Counted from the first letter of the stretch, positions 32,607 to 43,809 are shown. The stretch: DNA of 64,000 nucleotides from Lepidostoma basale (GCA_022606425.2 JAHDVF020000761.1:682001-746000); one strand, 5' to 3'. Program-made: numbers and translations. Notes: generated from the sequence alone by a model not told the origin.

Positions 32607-32777
32607 CTTTGTTAGTAGCCCCTTGCGGATCCCTTAGTACAATGTGGTCACCATCCTCCCTCCGCCAAACAATCCTAGGGGACGGGTGGCCGCGAGCCTT
32701 GCAGATGAGGGGAGCCTCCCCTCCTTCGTCCACTTCCATACCCCCTGACGAGTCATCATCCACAATATCGGGCGGTA
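32607..32777 (-). CDS. Internal exon of the lachesin/DIP-type gene (first half of an Ig domain)
   Basis: This is a 171-bp exon. On the minus strand a pyrimidine-rich acceptor (CTCCTTTCAG) precedes it and GTAAAG follows. In phase 1 it reads 57 codons without a stop: VPPDIVDDDSSG at the start, LICKARGHPSPRIVWRRED in the middle (B-strand cysteine at about 26, C-strand tryptophan at 38), then IVLRDPQGATNK. VPPDI, CKARGHP and WRRED are hallmarks of the second Ig domain of lachesin/DIP proteins, GPI-linked or secreted neuronal adhesion molecules. Its end phase matches the exon at 1161-1289, which supplies the second cysteine. GC content is far above the surrounding intron. The exact paralogue is uncertain. 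Exons for the first Ig domain were sought in 32778-64000 and not found. Confidence 0.93.
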
Positions 32778-32869
32778 CTGAAAGGAGAAAAACATAAATG
32801 AGTTTTTGATAATTTTATTTTAGACAATTCATTGTTTTGACCGAAACACAATAATGCTTTTAGATTATT

Positions 32870-33140
32870 AAAAAGAACATTTTGTGTTAAATTATTTTTA
32901 TTTTGTTATTTTATTTTATATCATTGTATTTTATATTATTTGTTTTAGATTTATTTTGTGGGTGTCGGACGATCGAAGTGTGCGCGGGAGATGCCAATTG
33001 GTGGCGATAAGGTTCGCAACCCATCACACCGCGTCTCCCGCGGAGCGAAAAGAGAAGGATGGAGTGCCGCATCAGTAAAAGTGTGACAGTCCATTCATTC
33101 TGCCTACCCTTTCGGGGAGACGGCGTGATGGTTAGTTAGT
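32870..33140 (+). mobile_element. Non-autonomous GTTA-tail element, truncated copy
   Basis: Shares TTTTATATCATTGTATTTTA, GGTTCGCAACCCATCACACC and the LINE-like 3' end with the long copy at 3448. Its left end is only about 95 bp from the exon acceptor at 32777. Confidence 0.8.
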
Positions 33141-33164
33141 TTTTTATTTATTAAATGTTAAAGT

Positions 33165-33310
33165 TTGAAATACTGTTATAATATTATATGTATCACAATT
33201 TATTTTTATGAGTTGGTCACAACAGCTATTTTTAAACGTTGTTTGGCGACAAACTTGTAAAAATAAATTGTGATACGCATAAAAACAGTATTCACAAATT
33301 TAAACGCTTA
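33165..33310. repeat. Family A palindrome relic without ribozyme core
   Basis: GTATCACAATTTATTTTTAT and its complement AATAAATTGTGATACGCATA are inverted around about 33245. The central boxes are lost. Confidence 0.55.
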
Positions 33311-33339
33311 ATTTTTAACATTTTTTTATACATTTAAGG

Positions 33340-33490
33340 CGTTAACACTGTAGAATTCTATAAGACCGATTTTTTGTGAATTAAAACTCTATTTGTTCAC
33401 ACCTTCATAATCGGGAGAACATTTTAATCTTTATAACGTATATGTCGTATATGAAGGTGTAAACACGTCGAGAAAAATAAAATAAAAAGG
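33340..33490. repeat. Family D palindrome relic
   Basis: ACACCTTCATAATCGGGAGA on the left and GAAGGTGTAAACACGTCGAG on the right are mirrored D-type pieces with damaged boxes. The left end has GGCGTTAACACTGTAGAATT, the common outer end of B and D elements. Confidence 0.6.
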
Positions 33491-33494
33491 GGAA

Positions 33495-34120
33495 AAATCA
33501 GTAATTAATGATAAAAAAAACAAATGAACAAAATCGATTTAAAATGTATATTTAGTTGAAATCCACTATTGTTTGAAAAAAAAAACAGTTTTTTAATTCA
33601 CAAAAAAACTCAATTAACGTTCCATTTTATATTTATGAACATTAACGTACATACCTAAGTTTTTAAACAAATATTTTATTTAAACATTTTTAATATTGAC
33701 ATGAAGAAATATGCGAACTATAGATAAAGTAAAAAGTTTCTCTCAATTACTTATTATGTAAATTTTAATGTATAGAAATATATTTTAGATTTAATTTAAT
33801 AATTGTATAGAGATATATTGTAGATTTGATATACATTTTTATTTTGTAGTAAGAATATTAAGTACATTGACTTTTAATTTAAAAAAGGAAGGTTCTTTCT
33901 AGAGGTATTCATGAATTTTGATGTGATTGAATTGAAAGTAATAACGGTTATTTCCTAGAATAAATATCTTAAAGCGGAGTGACATTTTTATTAAATCTCT
34001 CTCTGTATGTACGTACGTACTTAAAAATATGTATCTTTAGTGTATATTAGAGAATCCAATTCTGTAATGATTTTAATACATTTAAATAAATAACTGAAAT
34101 GAAATGAAAAAAAACTGAAT
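33495..34120. other. AT-rich intronic sequence, nothing recognised
   Basis: No repeat partner or frame of note. GTACGTACGTAC-like sequence at about 34008. Confidence 0.5.
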
Positions 34121-34124
34121 GCCT

Positions 34125-34480
34125 TTGAAATGTGGATTTATCGTAGAATATTTGAAATATCATGGATAGAGAGAGTCACAACAAGGAAGTACTGCATCGA
34201 ATGAAGAAAGAAAAACAAATGGTCAAGACCATAAAGCACATAATACAGGAATACTTCAGGGACATTTTTAATACAAAGTGTTGCAACTGATTGTCTAAGG
34301 AAAAATTAACGGAAAACGAAGTGTTGGGAGAAAAAGAAAATCCTGGCTAGAAAATCTTCAAGAATGGTTCAGTTGCAGTACAACATCCCTGTTTAGAGCT
34401 TCTGTATTAAGGGTAGAAATAACCGTGATTCGTCCAATCTCCGATAAGAGAGGAACAAGAAGAAGAAGGAGAAAAAAATC
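34125..34480 (+). mobile_element. Degraded RTE-like LINE C-terminus (third LINE family)
   Basis: LNAFEMWIYRRIFEISWIER is followed, across frameshifts, by sequence for GK(I)-GKRSVGR and KSWLENLQEWF and an (AGAAGA)n tail. This is the same arrangement as the intact RTE tail at 4847, but clearly a different family. Confidence 0.75.
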
Positions 34481-34564
34481 TTAAAACGTCAATATAATTG
34501 ACTTATTTTAATAAAAATGATACTCTGCGTATAATATATACGTTTTTTTATCGATTTTTAATTG

Positions 34565-34720
34565 AGATCTCTTAGACGAATTTTTTGTACCGTTCTTTCT
34601 TTATTTACTATTTTCATGTGTCTAAAACATCTTAATGAACTTTTCATTATTTTGTTCACAACGCTTTGATTCGCACTGCATTCACTTCTAATATCAGCAT
34701 TTGTCACTGTATCATGTAAA
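34565..34720 (-). mobile_element. Internal GTTA-LINE fragment
   Basis: Minus strand RSEC(S)A-like, VNKIMKSSLRCF and HMK blocks. Both ends of the LINE are missing. Confidence 0.65.
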
Positions 34721-34730
34721 TATATACATT

Positions 34731-35095
34731 TGTGGGGTTAACAAACCATGCAGGACAAAGTCCAAAATCACGAGACCACACGAGTGGAGGCAATGAAATG
34801 TGAAAATACATTGCATGGACAATCAAAACACCTGACCCAATAGATTCTCAGCCTAACGAAGCCGATGACCGAAGGCTGTCGTGTGCAAAAAAATGATGAA
34901 TCAGGGCCCGGGTTCATACTCAAAGGTAACTAGAGGTCGTCAAGGAAGCAAAATATATAAAAGCCGTACAGCCAACCACTCTATACGTCAGTCATTATTA
35001 CGACTTCTAACCGACACGAGTCTAACTTATCAAGTCTACGTCACGAGGGATCTCGAACTCTCTCCCGCCGATCTACGAAGTCACTCTACTAACCA
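34731..35095 (+). mobile_element. Truncated solo LTR, second copy
   Basis: Begins TGTGGGGTTAACAAACCATG and keeps CACGAGACCACACGAGTGGA, TATATAAAAGCCGTACAG and CTCTCCCGCCGAT, matching 1339-1730. The 3' third is missing. The open frame inside it is not a gene. Confidence 0.75.
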
Positions 35096-35695
35096 ACCAC
35101 TCGGTACACTAACTTATGCGCAACATTAAAACTTTGGTTATTTTAGACTTTGTTCCATAAACTGCCTTTTCACAAAGGTAGAAAAAGCCATGATGCTGTC
35201 TAGCCTCCGATAGAAGAGAAACAACAAGAAGAATAATAGTATCGCTTTCTCAAATTTTATTGAAAGCCCCAAACTTGCGAATAAATTTTCGTATAAGTCA
35301 AGAGTGAAACTTTTTAAAACATTGTCTCAAGAATCCAATTGTCTCGAGTGGCAATGGATACTCGCGCATGCATGAATGACATTTTCTTTTAACCTTTCAC
35401 AATTCCCTAGGACGGGTTACTTTAAAGGCCCTGTAATGAAAGTTAACTGGGGCAACGAGCTGTCAGAGTGGGTATTTGGGTAATAGTTGGGTGCTTTACG
35501 GGTCTCCTATATCAAGAATGCTGGAAACTTTCTTGCGATGACTCTTAAAGGAACAGTGCTTCTCGAAGAAACCATATAACATTTGTTTAAAATAACATTT
35601 TTGGATCCTTGAAAATATGTATTGTAATAGATGCCTTTTGTATTTCGTTAAAATAACGTTTTTAAACTAAACTTATTTTATAATATAATTTTTCT
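35096..35695. other. Unique intronic sequence
   Basis: A weak RTE-like scrap at about 35150-35240 ends in AAGAAGAATAATAG. The rest shows nothing recognisable. Confidence 0.4.
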
Positions 35696-35699
35696 AATG

Positions 35700-35805
35700 C
35701 CATAACGAAATGCATGACATAATAAATACGAATAAAAATGTCGCGTTATTCTTGGTGAATGACATGTTTTAGCTGTCTAAGGCATTATCAAATGTAGCGA
35801 AAAAT
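35700..35805 (-). mobile_element. Single-arm family E hammerhead-like element
   Basis: Plus strand GAATGACATGTTTTAGCTGT, CTAAGGCATTATCAAATG. Box II reads TAAAAC on the minus strand. Confidence 0.5.
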
Positions 35806-36129
35806 CAAACGTCTAGCTGTTTATATACACGGGTGAAAGGAGCAGAATACGGTAATTAAAGTAATTGACGTGGCCCAATTAATTATTGAAAATAATCAAG
35901 GGATAAACCTCATAATACAATAAAGTATTAACTGGAACTAATTAAATAAAACAATACAATATTTACACAGGAAATGAATACTAAATGATGCTACATAAGA
36001 AAAAGAAAAGTATTTCAGTGTTTAAAATAAAGAGTTTCAGAGAAAAACGTACTTTAACAATTCTTTAAAATAAATTATGATAATGATTTTACATATTTAT
36101 CATAATAATATATTTCAATGGTCCATTAT

Positions 36130-36280
36130 TTTGGCCGAAACACGACGATACCTTAACATTTAAAACTGTTAAATTAAATAACTTTGTTTTTTGTATCACA
36201 ATTGTATTTTATTTTACGCGACAGCTGTTTCATCAACCTATGTTGACATCATCAGGTGTTGCAATGACAAAAATACAAAA
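36130..36280 (-). mobile_element. Single-arm family A hammerhead element
   Basis: Inverted copy of the element at 16270-16445: same arm, same ribozyme and same outer sequence. Its right edge has GTTGCAATGACAAAAATAC. Confidence 0.7.
36216..36259 (-). ncRNA. Hammerhead-like ribozyme motif, family A, well preserved
   Basis: On the minus strand: ACAC stem, CTGATGA (36249-36255), T, helix II TCAAC/GTTGA, GAAACAGCTGTC (36220-36231), GCGT stem. The same core as 16300-16343, though the two copies are 20 kb apart and opposite in orientation. Confidence 0.65.
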
Positions 36281-36419
36281 AACAATGTTATTTAATTAGA
36301 CAGTTTAATATATTTCAGTATATTCTAAGTATACCGTTCTTCTGCGTTGCGTGGACTCAACAGTGTTTACTTCAGGGAACACAAACTGTGTAATCTGACA
36401 AAAGAGAATGTCGCAATAG

Positions 36420-36890
36420 AGCAAGAAACGTAATTAAAATACTTCGGTATTAAGATGGCAAGCTACGGCAAATTATTCATATACAACGAAGTACACAAGG
36501 CTGTATTAATATCGAGCTGTCTAAGGGAAACCATCTTGAAAAATGAGGATCTACAAAACCTGCGTCAGACCTATCTTAACTTATGCAATATAATCCGGAG
36601 ATTAACTCCAGCGTGTCAACAAGATATAAGTACTACAATGTATAGCTAGCAAAAACCTTTGTGACCGAATAAGAAATACAGAAATCCGAAGAATTTGCGG
36701 AGTTGAAGACATTGTCAGTTGAAGGCGCCAAAGTAGAAAATACTGGAACAAGCATGCGACCTACTAGTCTACTGGAGGGTTCCCGACCACGTGGCCTACC
36801 CCGAAAAGATGACCAGATAGTTGACGGTCAACTTCCCAGGCGGACGGAGATGTAACCAATAACAGGTAACCAGATCTATAATAAGAATAA
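36420..36890 (+). mobile_element. Degraded LINE RT C-terminus
   Basis: The frame 36455-36649 corresponds to the YLGV...CLRETI...NLRQTY region. Further on, CDRIRNTEIRRICGVEDIV is readable. Related to the fragments at 16735 and 30841. Confidence 0.65.
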
Positions 36891-37014
36891 GAAGTAGAAG
36901 ATTTTCGTATGAATCATACTAGTTCGCGATTTTTTTATGAATTAACTAAGATTTACACGAGCGCTTAGTGAATACAATTTTTTTGATTGATTCCCGATAT
37001 TATGACTTACGAAC

Positions 37015-37285
37015 AAAATAATGAAAGGTCGATAAAACCGGTTTGGACACATAGAAAAAATGATAAAATAAATTATCGTGAAAAAGTATACCTACCCGAT
37101 GAGAACGAAACAAAATGAAGAGAAAGACCGATGAATACATGGCTTGATCAAATCAATCAAATATGAATTGTCGATCACGAAGAGTCTGATAAACTAACGT
37201 GCGTGCATGACACGTTGTATGAATGTTGTGGCGGTAAATTCTTTCTGCCTACCCCTTCGAGGAGGCGGCGTGATGCTTAGGTATT
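37015..37285 (+). mobile_element. Decayed GTTA-LINE 3' fragment
   Basis: GAACAAAATAATGAAAGGTC, TGGACACATAGAAAAAATGA, CGTGCATGACACGTTGTATG and TCTGCCTACCCCTTCGAGG are family landmarks. An internal ~50-bp deletion precedes the 3' end, and the tail is mutated. Confidence 0.75.
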
Positions 37286-37574
37286 TATTTTTAAAAATTC
37301 AACCAGAAATCTTGTCATATTTGAGAACTCGTGGTTTAGTTTAAAGTGAGTAAGTTATTTTATACTATAAACTTCAGTACGGTGCAGCCAACAGTAATGC
37401 AGTTTAAGAAGTCAAGGGACATAATATGCAATGATATATGAGCTGAATATCATACAAGAGTACATGACTTTTTATTCTTACTATACTAGTCCTCGGGACA
37501 ACGAATTAAATCTAATTTAAATGTGCATTTAAAAATTTACATAAAAAGATACAGAAATTTATTGATGTACTCGT

Positions 37575-37700
37575 ATAACTAAAACAATTAATATTAATAA
37601 AAATGTCTGTTTTCTAAAAGGTTTATTAGATTTTATGGAAAAGTTATGTTGCACCTTGCTAAGGCATTATCAAATAAAGTAAGAATCATGTGCGTTGCTG
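37575..37700 (-). mobile_element. Single-arm family E element
   Basis: Plus strand GTCTGTTTTCTAAAAGGTTT and TTGCTAAGGCATTATCAAAT. Box II is not recognisable (GTTGCACC). Confidence 0.5.
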
Positions 37701-38139
37701 TTAATATACCCGAGCTAATGAAGCAGTATACTAGGTAATTGAAGAGATTTAATACATTGTAAACGATAATAAACGGGCTAGAGAAACGAAAACCAAAATT
37801 TGAATGTGTTTTTTGAAAATTATTAAAATATGCTAACATGTAAATTTAATATATAAGAATATTATTGGACATAAAAACCATAAAGCTGAAAAAATGTTAT
37901 ATCCAAAATAAAGTGTTTCATAAAAATAGGCTTTTACAATAAAACACGTATTTCCATGATTTTAAATACTTATGAATCCATTAAAGTGTTTAATTTTTTT
38001 TTCTACGTTACGTAGATAAAGTTTTTTGTAAAAGATTCGTGATGGGTTTTGTCAGCACTACTGCTATAAAAGACTTATAATTCAAACTCAAACATTTTGT
38101 TTCTTGAACGATGATAAAAAAACACCACATTATATAATT

Positions 38140-38640
38140 AATACGAATGAAAACGCCTGTTTTATAGAAGTTTAATTATAATTTATGGAAATGACAATTG
38201 ACCTTTGATTTATATAATTACTTAAGTGAATGACAATTAACATTCGGTTCAAAAGGGTAGTAAGGCTACGACGGGGTATGTTTTGCTGGAAAGTATGCCT
38301 CTACAAAATGTCGTAAGGCGCCATGTTGCATTTACAACAGCAACACTACTATCAAGTCCAACTCTCTGGCGTCCATGCAAGGTCTTTTAAAGACCCCGCG
38401 AACCCCGGGCAATGTGGCACATATTACTTAGTGCCATAGCAGATAGAGAGAGGACGAATGGCGAGCTTCCAGCGCCATAAAAATGGATACACCCAGCTAA
38501 GGGAAGGTAACCCCGACAGAAAATCACCCAGAGAAGGCAAGGATATACCACTCTGAATATTTTTTCCCAGGTCATCACTCAAGGGTGATAGTTAACGTTA
38601 GGGAGATCTGACAGGACACAGAAAGAAGAAGAAGAATGCC
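38140..38640. other. Family E arm followed by a GC-richer unknown block
   Basis: 38140-38200 is an E arm without its core. 38230-38640 is GC-richer and ends in GAAGAAGAAGAA, which suggests the 3' end of another LINE, but no RT motif is readable. Confidence 0.4.
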
Positions 38641-38702
38641 ATAGAACAGAACGCTCTGAAATAACTTACTTAAATATCAATATTTGAATTTAGTAAAAAT
38701 TT

Positions 38703-38805
38703 AACTTACTAACCATCACGCCATCTCCACGAAGGGATAGCAGAAATAATGGACTGCCACACTTTAACCGATGCGGCACTCCATCTTTCTATTTTCTCCA
38801 TCTTT
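38703..38805 (-). mobile_element. 3' end of a non-autonomous GTTA-tail element, minus strand
   Basis: CTTACTAACCATCACGCCATC, ATGGACTGCCACACTTTAAC, then CGATGCGGCACTCCATCTTT, the complement of the 3' end of the 3448-type copies. Confidence 0.75.
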
Positions 38806-38884
38806 CAATTTAGTACATTTTACATGATCATTTTATATTAATAGAATTTTTGTATAGAACATTGATTTCCACTCCCGATCTGTA

Positions 38885-39000
38885 TGTATTTGAAGTAGTC
38901 CGTTTATAAAAGAATCACCAGTCTGTCGAGCCAGCGAGCCTTGCGAAACCAGTCGCTGTCACAAAAAACACAAAAGTGGAAGTTAAAAAAAAATAACATG
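38885..39000 (+). mobile_element. Single-arm family C hammerhead element
   Basis: The C-type module is followed by ACACAAAAGTGGAAGTTAAA. The arm is short and A-rich. Confidence 0.6.
38919..38958 (+). ncRNA. Hammerhead-like motif, family C, without the extra T
   Basis: CAGT/GCTG stem I, CTGTCGA (38923-38929) joined directly to helix II GCCAG/CTTGC (one mismatch), then GAAACCAGTC. It lacks the extra T between box I and helix II found in the other copies. Confidence 0.5.
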
Positions 39001-39404
39001 GATAATGAGATTTACGTGTATATTGAAAATGAATAGTATGTACCTGTCGATTATATGAAGGCATGTTTCAAAACAACTCCTAATCATTATTACGTACTTT
39101 ATTTTGGTCGTTATAGGAGAAAATCTTTATTTATGAAGAAGTTCTTCATTTCACATTAAAGTTTCCGTTAACAACATACCTTACTTGAAACATTATACCA
39201 GAAATTACGGCGCGGCAAGCTGACGCCGTGTTGGTATCTGGAAAAATGTGGTCCGGTTGATAATTCGGAAACTTTGCCAACATTAACGTAACAATGTTCC
39301 CAATGCAAAGGCGCCTGGTGATAACCAATTAACCGTTTAACGTTTTTCTTTTTAAAATATTTACCGCAATAATAAATGGTTGAGACATATTAATTTAGAT
39401 AACA

Positions 39405-39720
39405 ACAATAATAACAAACCATCACGCCGTTTGCCCAAAAGCGTAGGAAGATAGAACTGACCGCCACACTACTATATCCTGACACATATCTCTACCTTCC
39501 TCTACACTCATACAACGAGTCATACACGCACGTCGATTCTTTCGATTTATAACATTGCCGACCTTTAAAATTTGATTGACTTTGTCAATAAAATTTTAGT
39601 CTTCAAATTTCATTTTACTCCATTCACTTCGCTAATGTATTTTTTATTAACCATTCTTTCTTTATCAATACGTTTCATGTGACCAAACCAACGCAGTGAT
39701 TCTTTAATATATTTTGAAAT
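39405..39720 (-). mobile_element. LINE 3' fragment, GTT/ATT-tail subfamily, minus strand
   Basis: AACAACAATAATAACAAACC tail, CACTACTATATCCTGACAC, CGTCGATTCTTTCG, and CATGTGACCAAACCAACGC (HMKR/FGH block) on the plus strand. Confidence 0.75.
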
Positions 39721-39869
39721 CTAAGTAAATTTTTTTAATTTTTTTATTCACTTAGATGCCTTTTGATAAACGTACTTACTTTAGAATGCCTCATGTCTTA
39801 CAACCTATTTTCATATTATCTTTTAACAGGGTGATGGTCTAGGCCCTGGACTATCTTCTTTGAGTTTTA

Positions 39870-40045
39870 TTATACTTAAGATGGAAAGGCATGTTTGGCC
39901 CTTCTAAGGCATTATCAAATGTGACATTTGATAATACTTAAGAAAGGCAAAACATATCATTCCATCTAAAATATAAAAAAAACGCTTAGAAGACAGACGT
40001 TTTCATTCATATTAATTATTTTATATGGAGTTTTACATTGCATAT
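39870..40045. mobile_element. Palindromic family E hammerhead-like element
   Basis: Left core CTAAGGCATTATCAAATG and right core CATTTGATAATACTTAAG meet at about 39923. The right arm reads GGCAAAACATATCATTCC. The arms end in GTTTTCATTCATATTAATTA. Confidence 0.65.
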
Positions 40046-40524
40046 GATATTGATTCACCACTGTCTTGGTGATCGCATTGCAAGTATGCAGCTTGGTGCT
40101 TGTTTTAATAAGCTTGGACCTTGGAAATTTTAGTAGCACTTTGGGTTTCTGACTGCCCGTAGATTTTTTAAAAGATTTTTTAAATATTGACGGTGATAAA
40201 AAAATGCGTTAAAAATACGGACTCCACTGCGCCTCAAAGAAAAAAACGGTTAAATCGTTCAATATCAGTATTTTACAGTGCTGCGATTTTTCAAAGTAAT
40301 TGGGCTTTTAAGGATTTTATCAATGAAAGATATTCTCGGTGTATAACAAAGAAAACGTTTCCTAAAATTTGTAATCCAATACTCTATATAAAAACGAAAT
40401 TAAGGTAGAATTGCAAAATGAATTTGAATGAACGTAACGAGAGTACCCATTCTGATTTAATAAAATATATATTGTTCATCGGCTATGAACGAATAATGAA
40501 AAATGAAATATTCTACCATATAAG

Positions 40525-41062
40525 GTGGCACTTTTTTCTCTCATACAGTAATCAATTGGTTCCTGAAATATGAAACTTAAAACCCTCAGCACCATAGTCT
40601 TTTTATTTCTCAAGCCACAAAGTGTTTCATGTACTTCTTATCAATATCACACTGAATAATGCTATTGGCTAGCACCTTTCTCTGTCATACAGTTACATTT
40701 TGGTTCCTGAACTATGAACCTTAAAACCCTCAGCGCCATAGACTCTTTATTCCGTAAGCCAAAAAGTATTTTTTGTACCTACTTCCAATAGTTATAAAAC
40801 TGAACTAACAGTATTTAGTGTCACCTTTTTCTCTCATATAGTGATCATTTGGTTCCTGAACTATGAACCATAAAATCCTCAGCGCTGTCTCTTTATTCTG
40901 TAAGTCACAAAGGATTTAATTTACTTTCCATAGTTATCACACTGAACTAACGGTATTTGGTGTCACCTTTCTCTCTCATACCGTAATCTCTCGGTTCCTG
41001 AACAACGAACCTAAAAACCCTCAGCGCTATAGTTTCTTTATTCCGTAAGCCACAAAGAGCAT
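40525..41062 (+). repeat. Tandem array of four ~145-bp units
   Basis: Units start near 40525, 40669, 40818 and 40959. Each contains CTCTCATA or a variant, TTGGTTCCTGAACTATGAAC, ACCCTCAGCGC and CTTTATTCCGTAAGCCACAA. The units have diverged by point changes, so the array is not recent. There is no second site in the window. Confidence 0.85.
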
Positions 41063-41399
41063 TCGCAGTAATGAGTTGAACCGAAATAAGAAAGACTAAA
41101 TTAAGCATTTTTCTTTGGACGAGTTCAGCCGGGATAACCACCCTAAGTCTGTGCTTGCAGGGGATTACCCATTAGCAGAAACGGAATGACGTAGCTAAAT
41201 ACTTAGGGACACTTGTAAAATTTAGTAGTTCAAAAGTAAAACACGGAAGGTTCTGAACGGAAATTTTAAAGGAAAAGTAAATTTCGAGTGAGATTCAAAC
41301 CTTCAGTGAAACAATAACTTAAGTGAAATGGATTTTTTTCAGCTGCCTTAGTTTTTGCTGAAGTGAAGTAATTTTTTTGTGATAACTGAGCCTTGCTGG

Positions 41400-41830
41400 T
41401 AACATTCGTGACATATTGAAAGTTAAGGCATTAACACTGTAGAATTCCATAGTAATCTACTTTGGGAATTAAAAAAACATTGTTTAAACCACTTTTTAAT
41501 AAAAAAATATTAAAATACACGACATATTTCAGAGGATACCTCCATCTTCAGGTGTAAAAATACAACAAAAACTAAACAAAGAAAGACAAATTAAAAACGC
41601 ATTTAAAATTCGATACAAAAATTAAAAATTAAGTTGGGATATTTGTTATAAGTAGGTACTAACAATTATTTTTTAACAGTAAAATAATAAATAACATTAA
41701 ATAATAATAATACACGATGATAATATAATTAAGAAAAAACATACATTTGAAGAGATATAATTTATATAGAAATTAATAAATGATTAATTTGCATTTGCCT
41801 GTTTTAAAGACACTAAAAAATTAAATAAAA
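41400..41830 (-). mobile_element. Family B hammerhead element with body, minus strand
   Basis: The outer end TTAAGGCATTAACACTGTAG, the arm TTTAAACCACTTTTTAAT, the ribozyme, and then a ~270-bp body homologous to 23040-23270 in inverse orientation. Confidence 0.7.
41516..41556 (-). ncRNA. Hammerhead-like ribozyme motif, family B
   Basis: Stem I TACAC/GTGTA perfect, box I CTGAAGA (41545-41551), T, helix II GGAGG with imperfect partner, then GAAATATGTC. The stem III palindrome is changed from ACATGT to ATATGT. Confidence 0.6.
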
Positions 41831-42479
41831 AATTTATTTCCAACCTAATAAATAGTTTTATATCTATTAGGTAAAACAAAAATTACAAAGTAACCTTACA
41901 TTTAAAAATCCAAAAATATCTAAATCCGCGATACTCTAATTAAGTAATGAGATTTATCGACTTACTAGCCCAAACTTTGGTAGATTAATTCTTTATTATA
42001 CATACATTTCAAGATGTATTCGTGATGTTTTCTCCTTATTTGAGGATGCTTAAGAACAAAAACTGTTTTTTATCATAATCTTATTTTTCTTGATAATCCA
42101 GGAATATCAGGCCATGAGATATTTTTGCTGAACAATCTCTATCACAAACGTTAATTCTACGGTTCACAATGAAAACGTGCTTATCGTGAAGAACAGAAAA
42201 ATCACATTTAATATATAATTTTTTTTCATGTTTTGTCAAAAACTTTGCACTGAATAAACTCTCCTTACAAGATAGCATTGCAAGCTTTGTGGCTTGTGCA
42301 GCTTATAATAACATAAGTTAATTAATAAATGCATAAGTTTTCATTCTAATAGACATAGAGTATGAAGTTAAACGAAATATCACCCACTGGCACCTCAAAA
42401 CAATTAAAAAAATATAAAAACTTATTTAAATACCCTTTTATACTTGTTATTTCATCTCTTTATATTTTTATCAAGCCAA

Positions 42480-42790
42480 TCGGTTTCGCTTTCACCGATT
42501 TCGGCAGTTCGCTGCCATCTTCTGCTTTGCAGGTTCATAAGAGGTCACTACAAATATTTTTCTTTAGAGCTGAAACTAGAAGAACAAGTGGAATAAAAAA
42601 AAACTCTAAAAAAATAATTTTAAATATTTGTGTCGTTTGCTTTTATACCAATTTATTTTGTTTTTTCGAACCATCCGGTTTTGATTCCATCGAAGCTTCG
42701 TCAGGGTTACAAATCAAATTGTTTTTAGTTTGTTTTATATCCCTGACAAAGCTCCGGATAGAAACAAAACCAGTTGGTTTGATAAAATAA
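42480..42790. repeat. Cluster of diverged hammerhead-like modules (families G/I)
   Basis: On the minus strand 42491-42524 reads CAGAAGA, T, GGCAG-CGAA-CTGCC, GAAATCGGTG. At about 42670-42710, also minus, is CTGACGA with AAAACCGG downstream. At 42727-42775 (+) is CTGACAA with AAAACCAG. The boxes depart from consensus. Outer sequences (ATCAAGCCAATCGG and CCAGTTGGTTTGAT) are inverted partners, so this may be one larger palindromic element. Confidence 0.45.
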
Positions 42791-43675
42791 ATATTAAATG
42801 GTAAAAAATAACATGAAGTGTTTTTACTTAGTACCACAGCACAAATGAAGTGTTTCATAGGAAAGTATCAAATATATAATATTGTAATGTGTAATTCATA
42901 ATTCATTTTCTGTGAAACTGTTTGAATATTCAATACAAGATTTTATTAGAAGTCACGGTTAGATTGTCCATAGTAAATTATACAATTCAATTTATTATCG
43001 AATTAAATGAGAATACTGTTGTAGCTATAAAGGTACCCAACTAATGTGGATAGTTGATTATTCACACATGTGAGAAAGCGCGAGTCGTGGACGGGTTAAT
43101 ACGTCTGGTGCTGACCGTCAACCGAGCAGAATTGAATATTTAAGTAAAATGCTGTATGTTCTCTCGGAGGACAATCTACTGCTTAGTATTAAAGGCGTGA
43201 AGCGGTTAAGTTTAACGGACTTAAAGTCTTTTACTTCCGACATTTAATTTTTGTGTACGTACTCAAGAGGAGAAAAAACACTTTACAGATAAGTGAAATC
43301 TTAAAAATAACGAGCTTTTGTACTTTTTTCGTTCTAATAAATGAATCCAACAGCAAAAGAGTGAATAATTTGTAATTCGCTTTTACAATGTTTTCTACAG
43401 CGAAGCAATAAACTCGAGTTTTGTAATCAAGTCTCAACGGAACGTTAAAACATAGTAATTTTTTTTCATATCTGCGTACTTGTATGTTGTATGTATGTAA
43501 TTCGATTTTCAGAAAGACTGCCTGATACAAGATCTTTAAAAAGCAACAATCTTGAAAGGATAAATTAGATCAAGCAACGGATCTAAAATGATTTCGTATT
43601 TTGAAAATGTCCCTCCAATTCGCATTTTATGTGCGATGAAAATATATATGGGAAATCGCACATAAAAACTTCATA
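42791..43675. other. Unique intronic sequence, nothing recognised
   Basis: No element ends or convincing frames. A GC-richer patch at 43070-43210. Confidence 0.45.
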
Positions 43676-43679
43676 TTAA

Positions 43680-43770
43680 ATAATTAATATAATACAAATG
43701 AGAATGTGCGCTTCCTAGAAGATTAATTATAGTTTATGGGAATAACACGTTTAGCCTTTTTAAGGCTTTG
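43680..43770 (-). mobile_element. Single-arm family E element
   Basis: CTTCATATTAAATAATTAAT, CCTAGAAGATTAATTATAGT and GTTTAGCCTTTTTAAGGC are E arm and core. The TATCAAATG end is replaced by a microsatellite. Confidence 0.55.
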
Positions 43771-43773
43771 CTA

Positions 43774-43805
43774 TCACCGTCACCGTCACCGTCACCGTCA
43801 CCGTC
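43774..43805 (+). repeat. (CACCGT)n hexanucleotide microsatellite
   Basis: Five near-perfect CACCGT units begin exactly where the family E core should continue. Confidence 0.9.
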
Positions 43806-43809
43806 TATT

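Noticed and set aside
40525..41062. Tandem units as gene exon duplicates
   Set aside because: Units contain stops in all frames and no splice sites.
42362..42790. 142-codon open frame as a gene
   Set aside because: It runs through diverged hammerhead-like modules, has biased F/K/S composition and no domain.
43774..43805. CACCGT repeats as a CRISPR-like array
   Set aside because: Hexamer units without spacers; a simple microsatellite in eukaryotic DNA.
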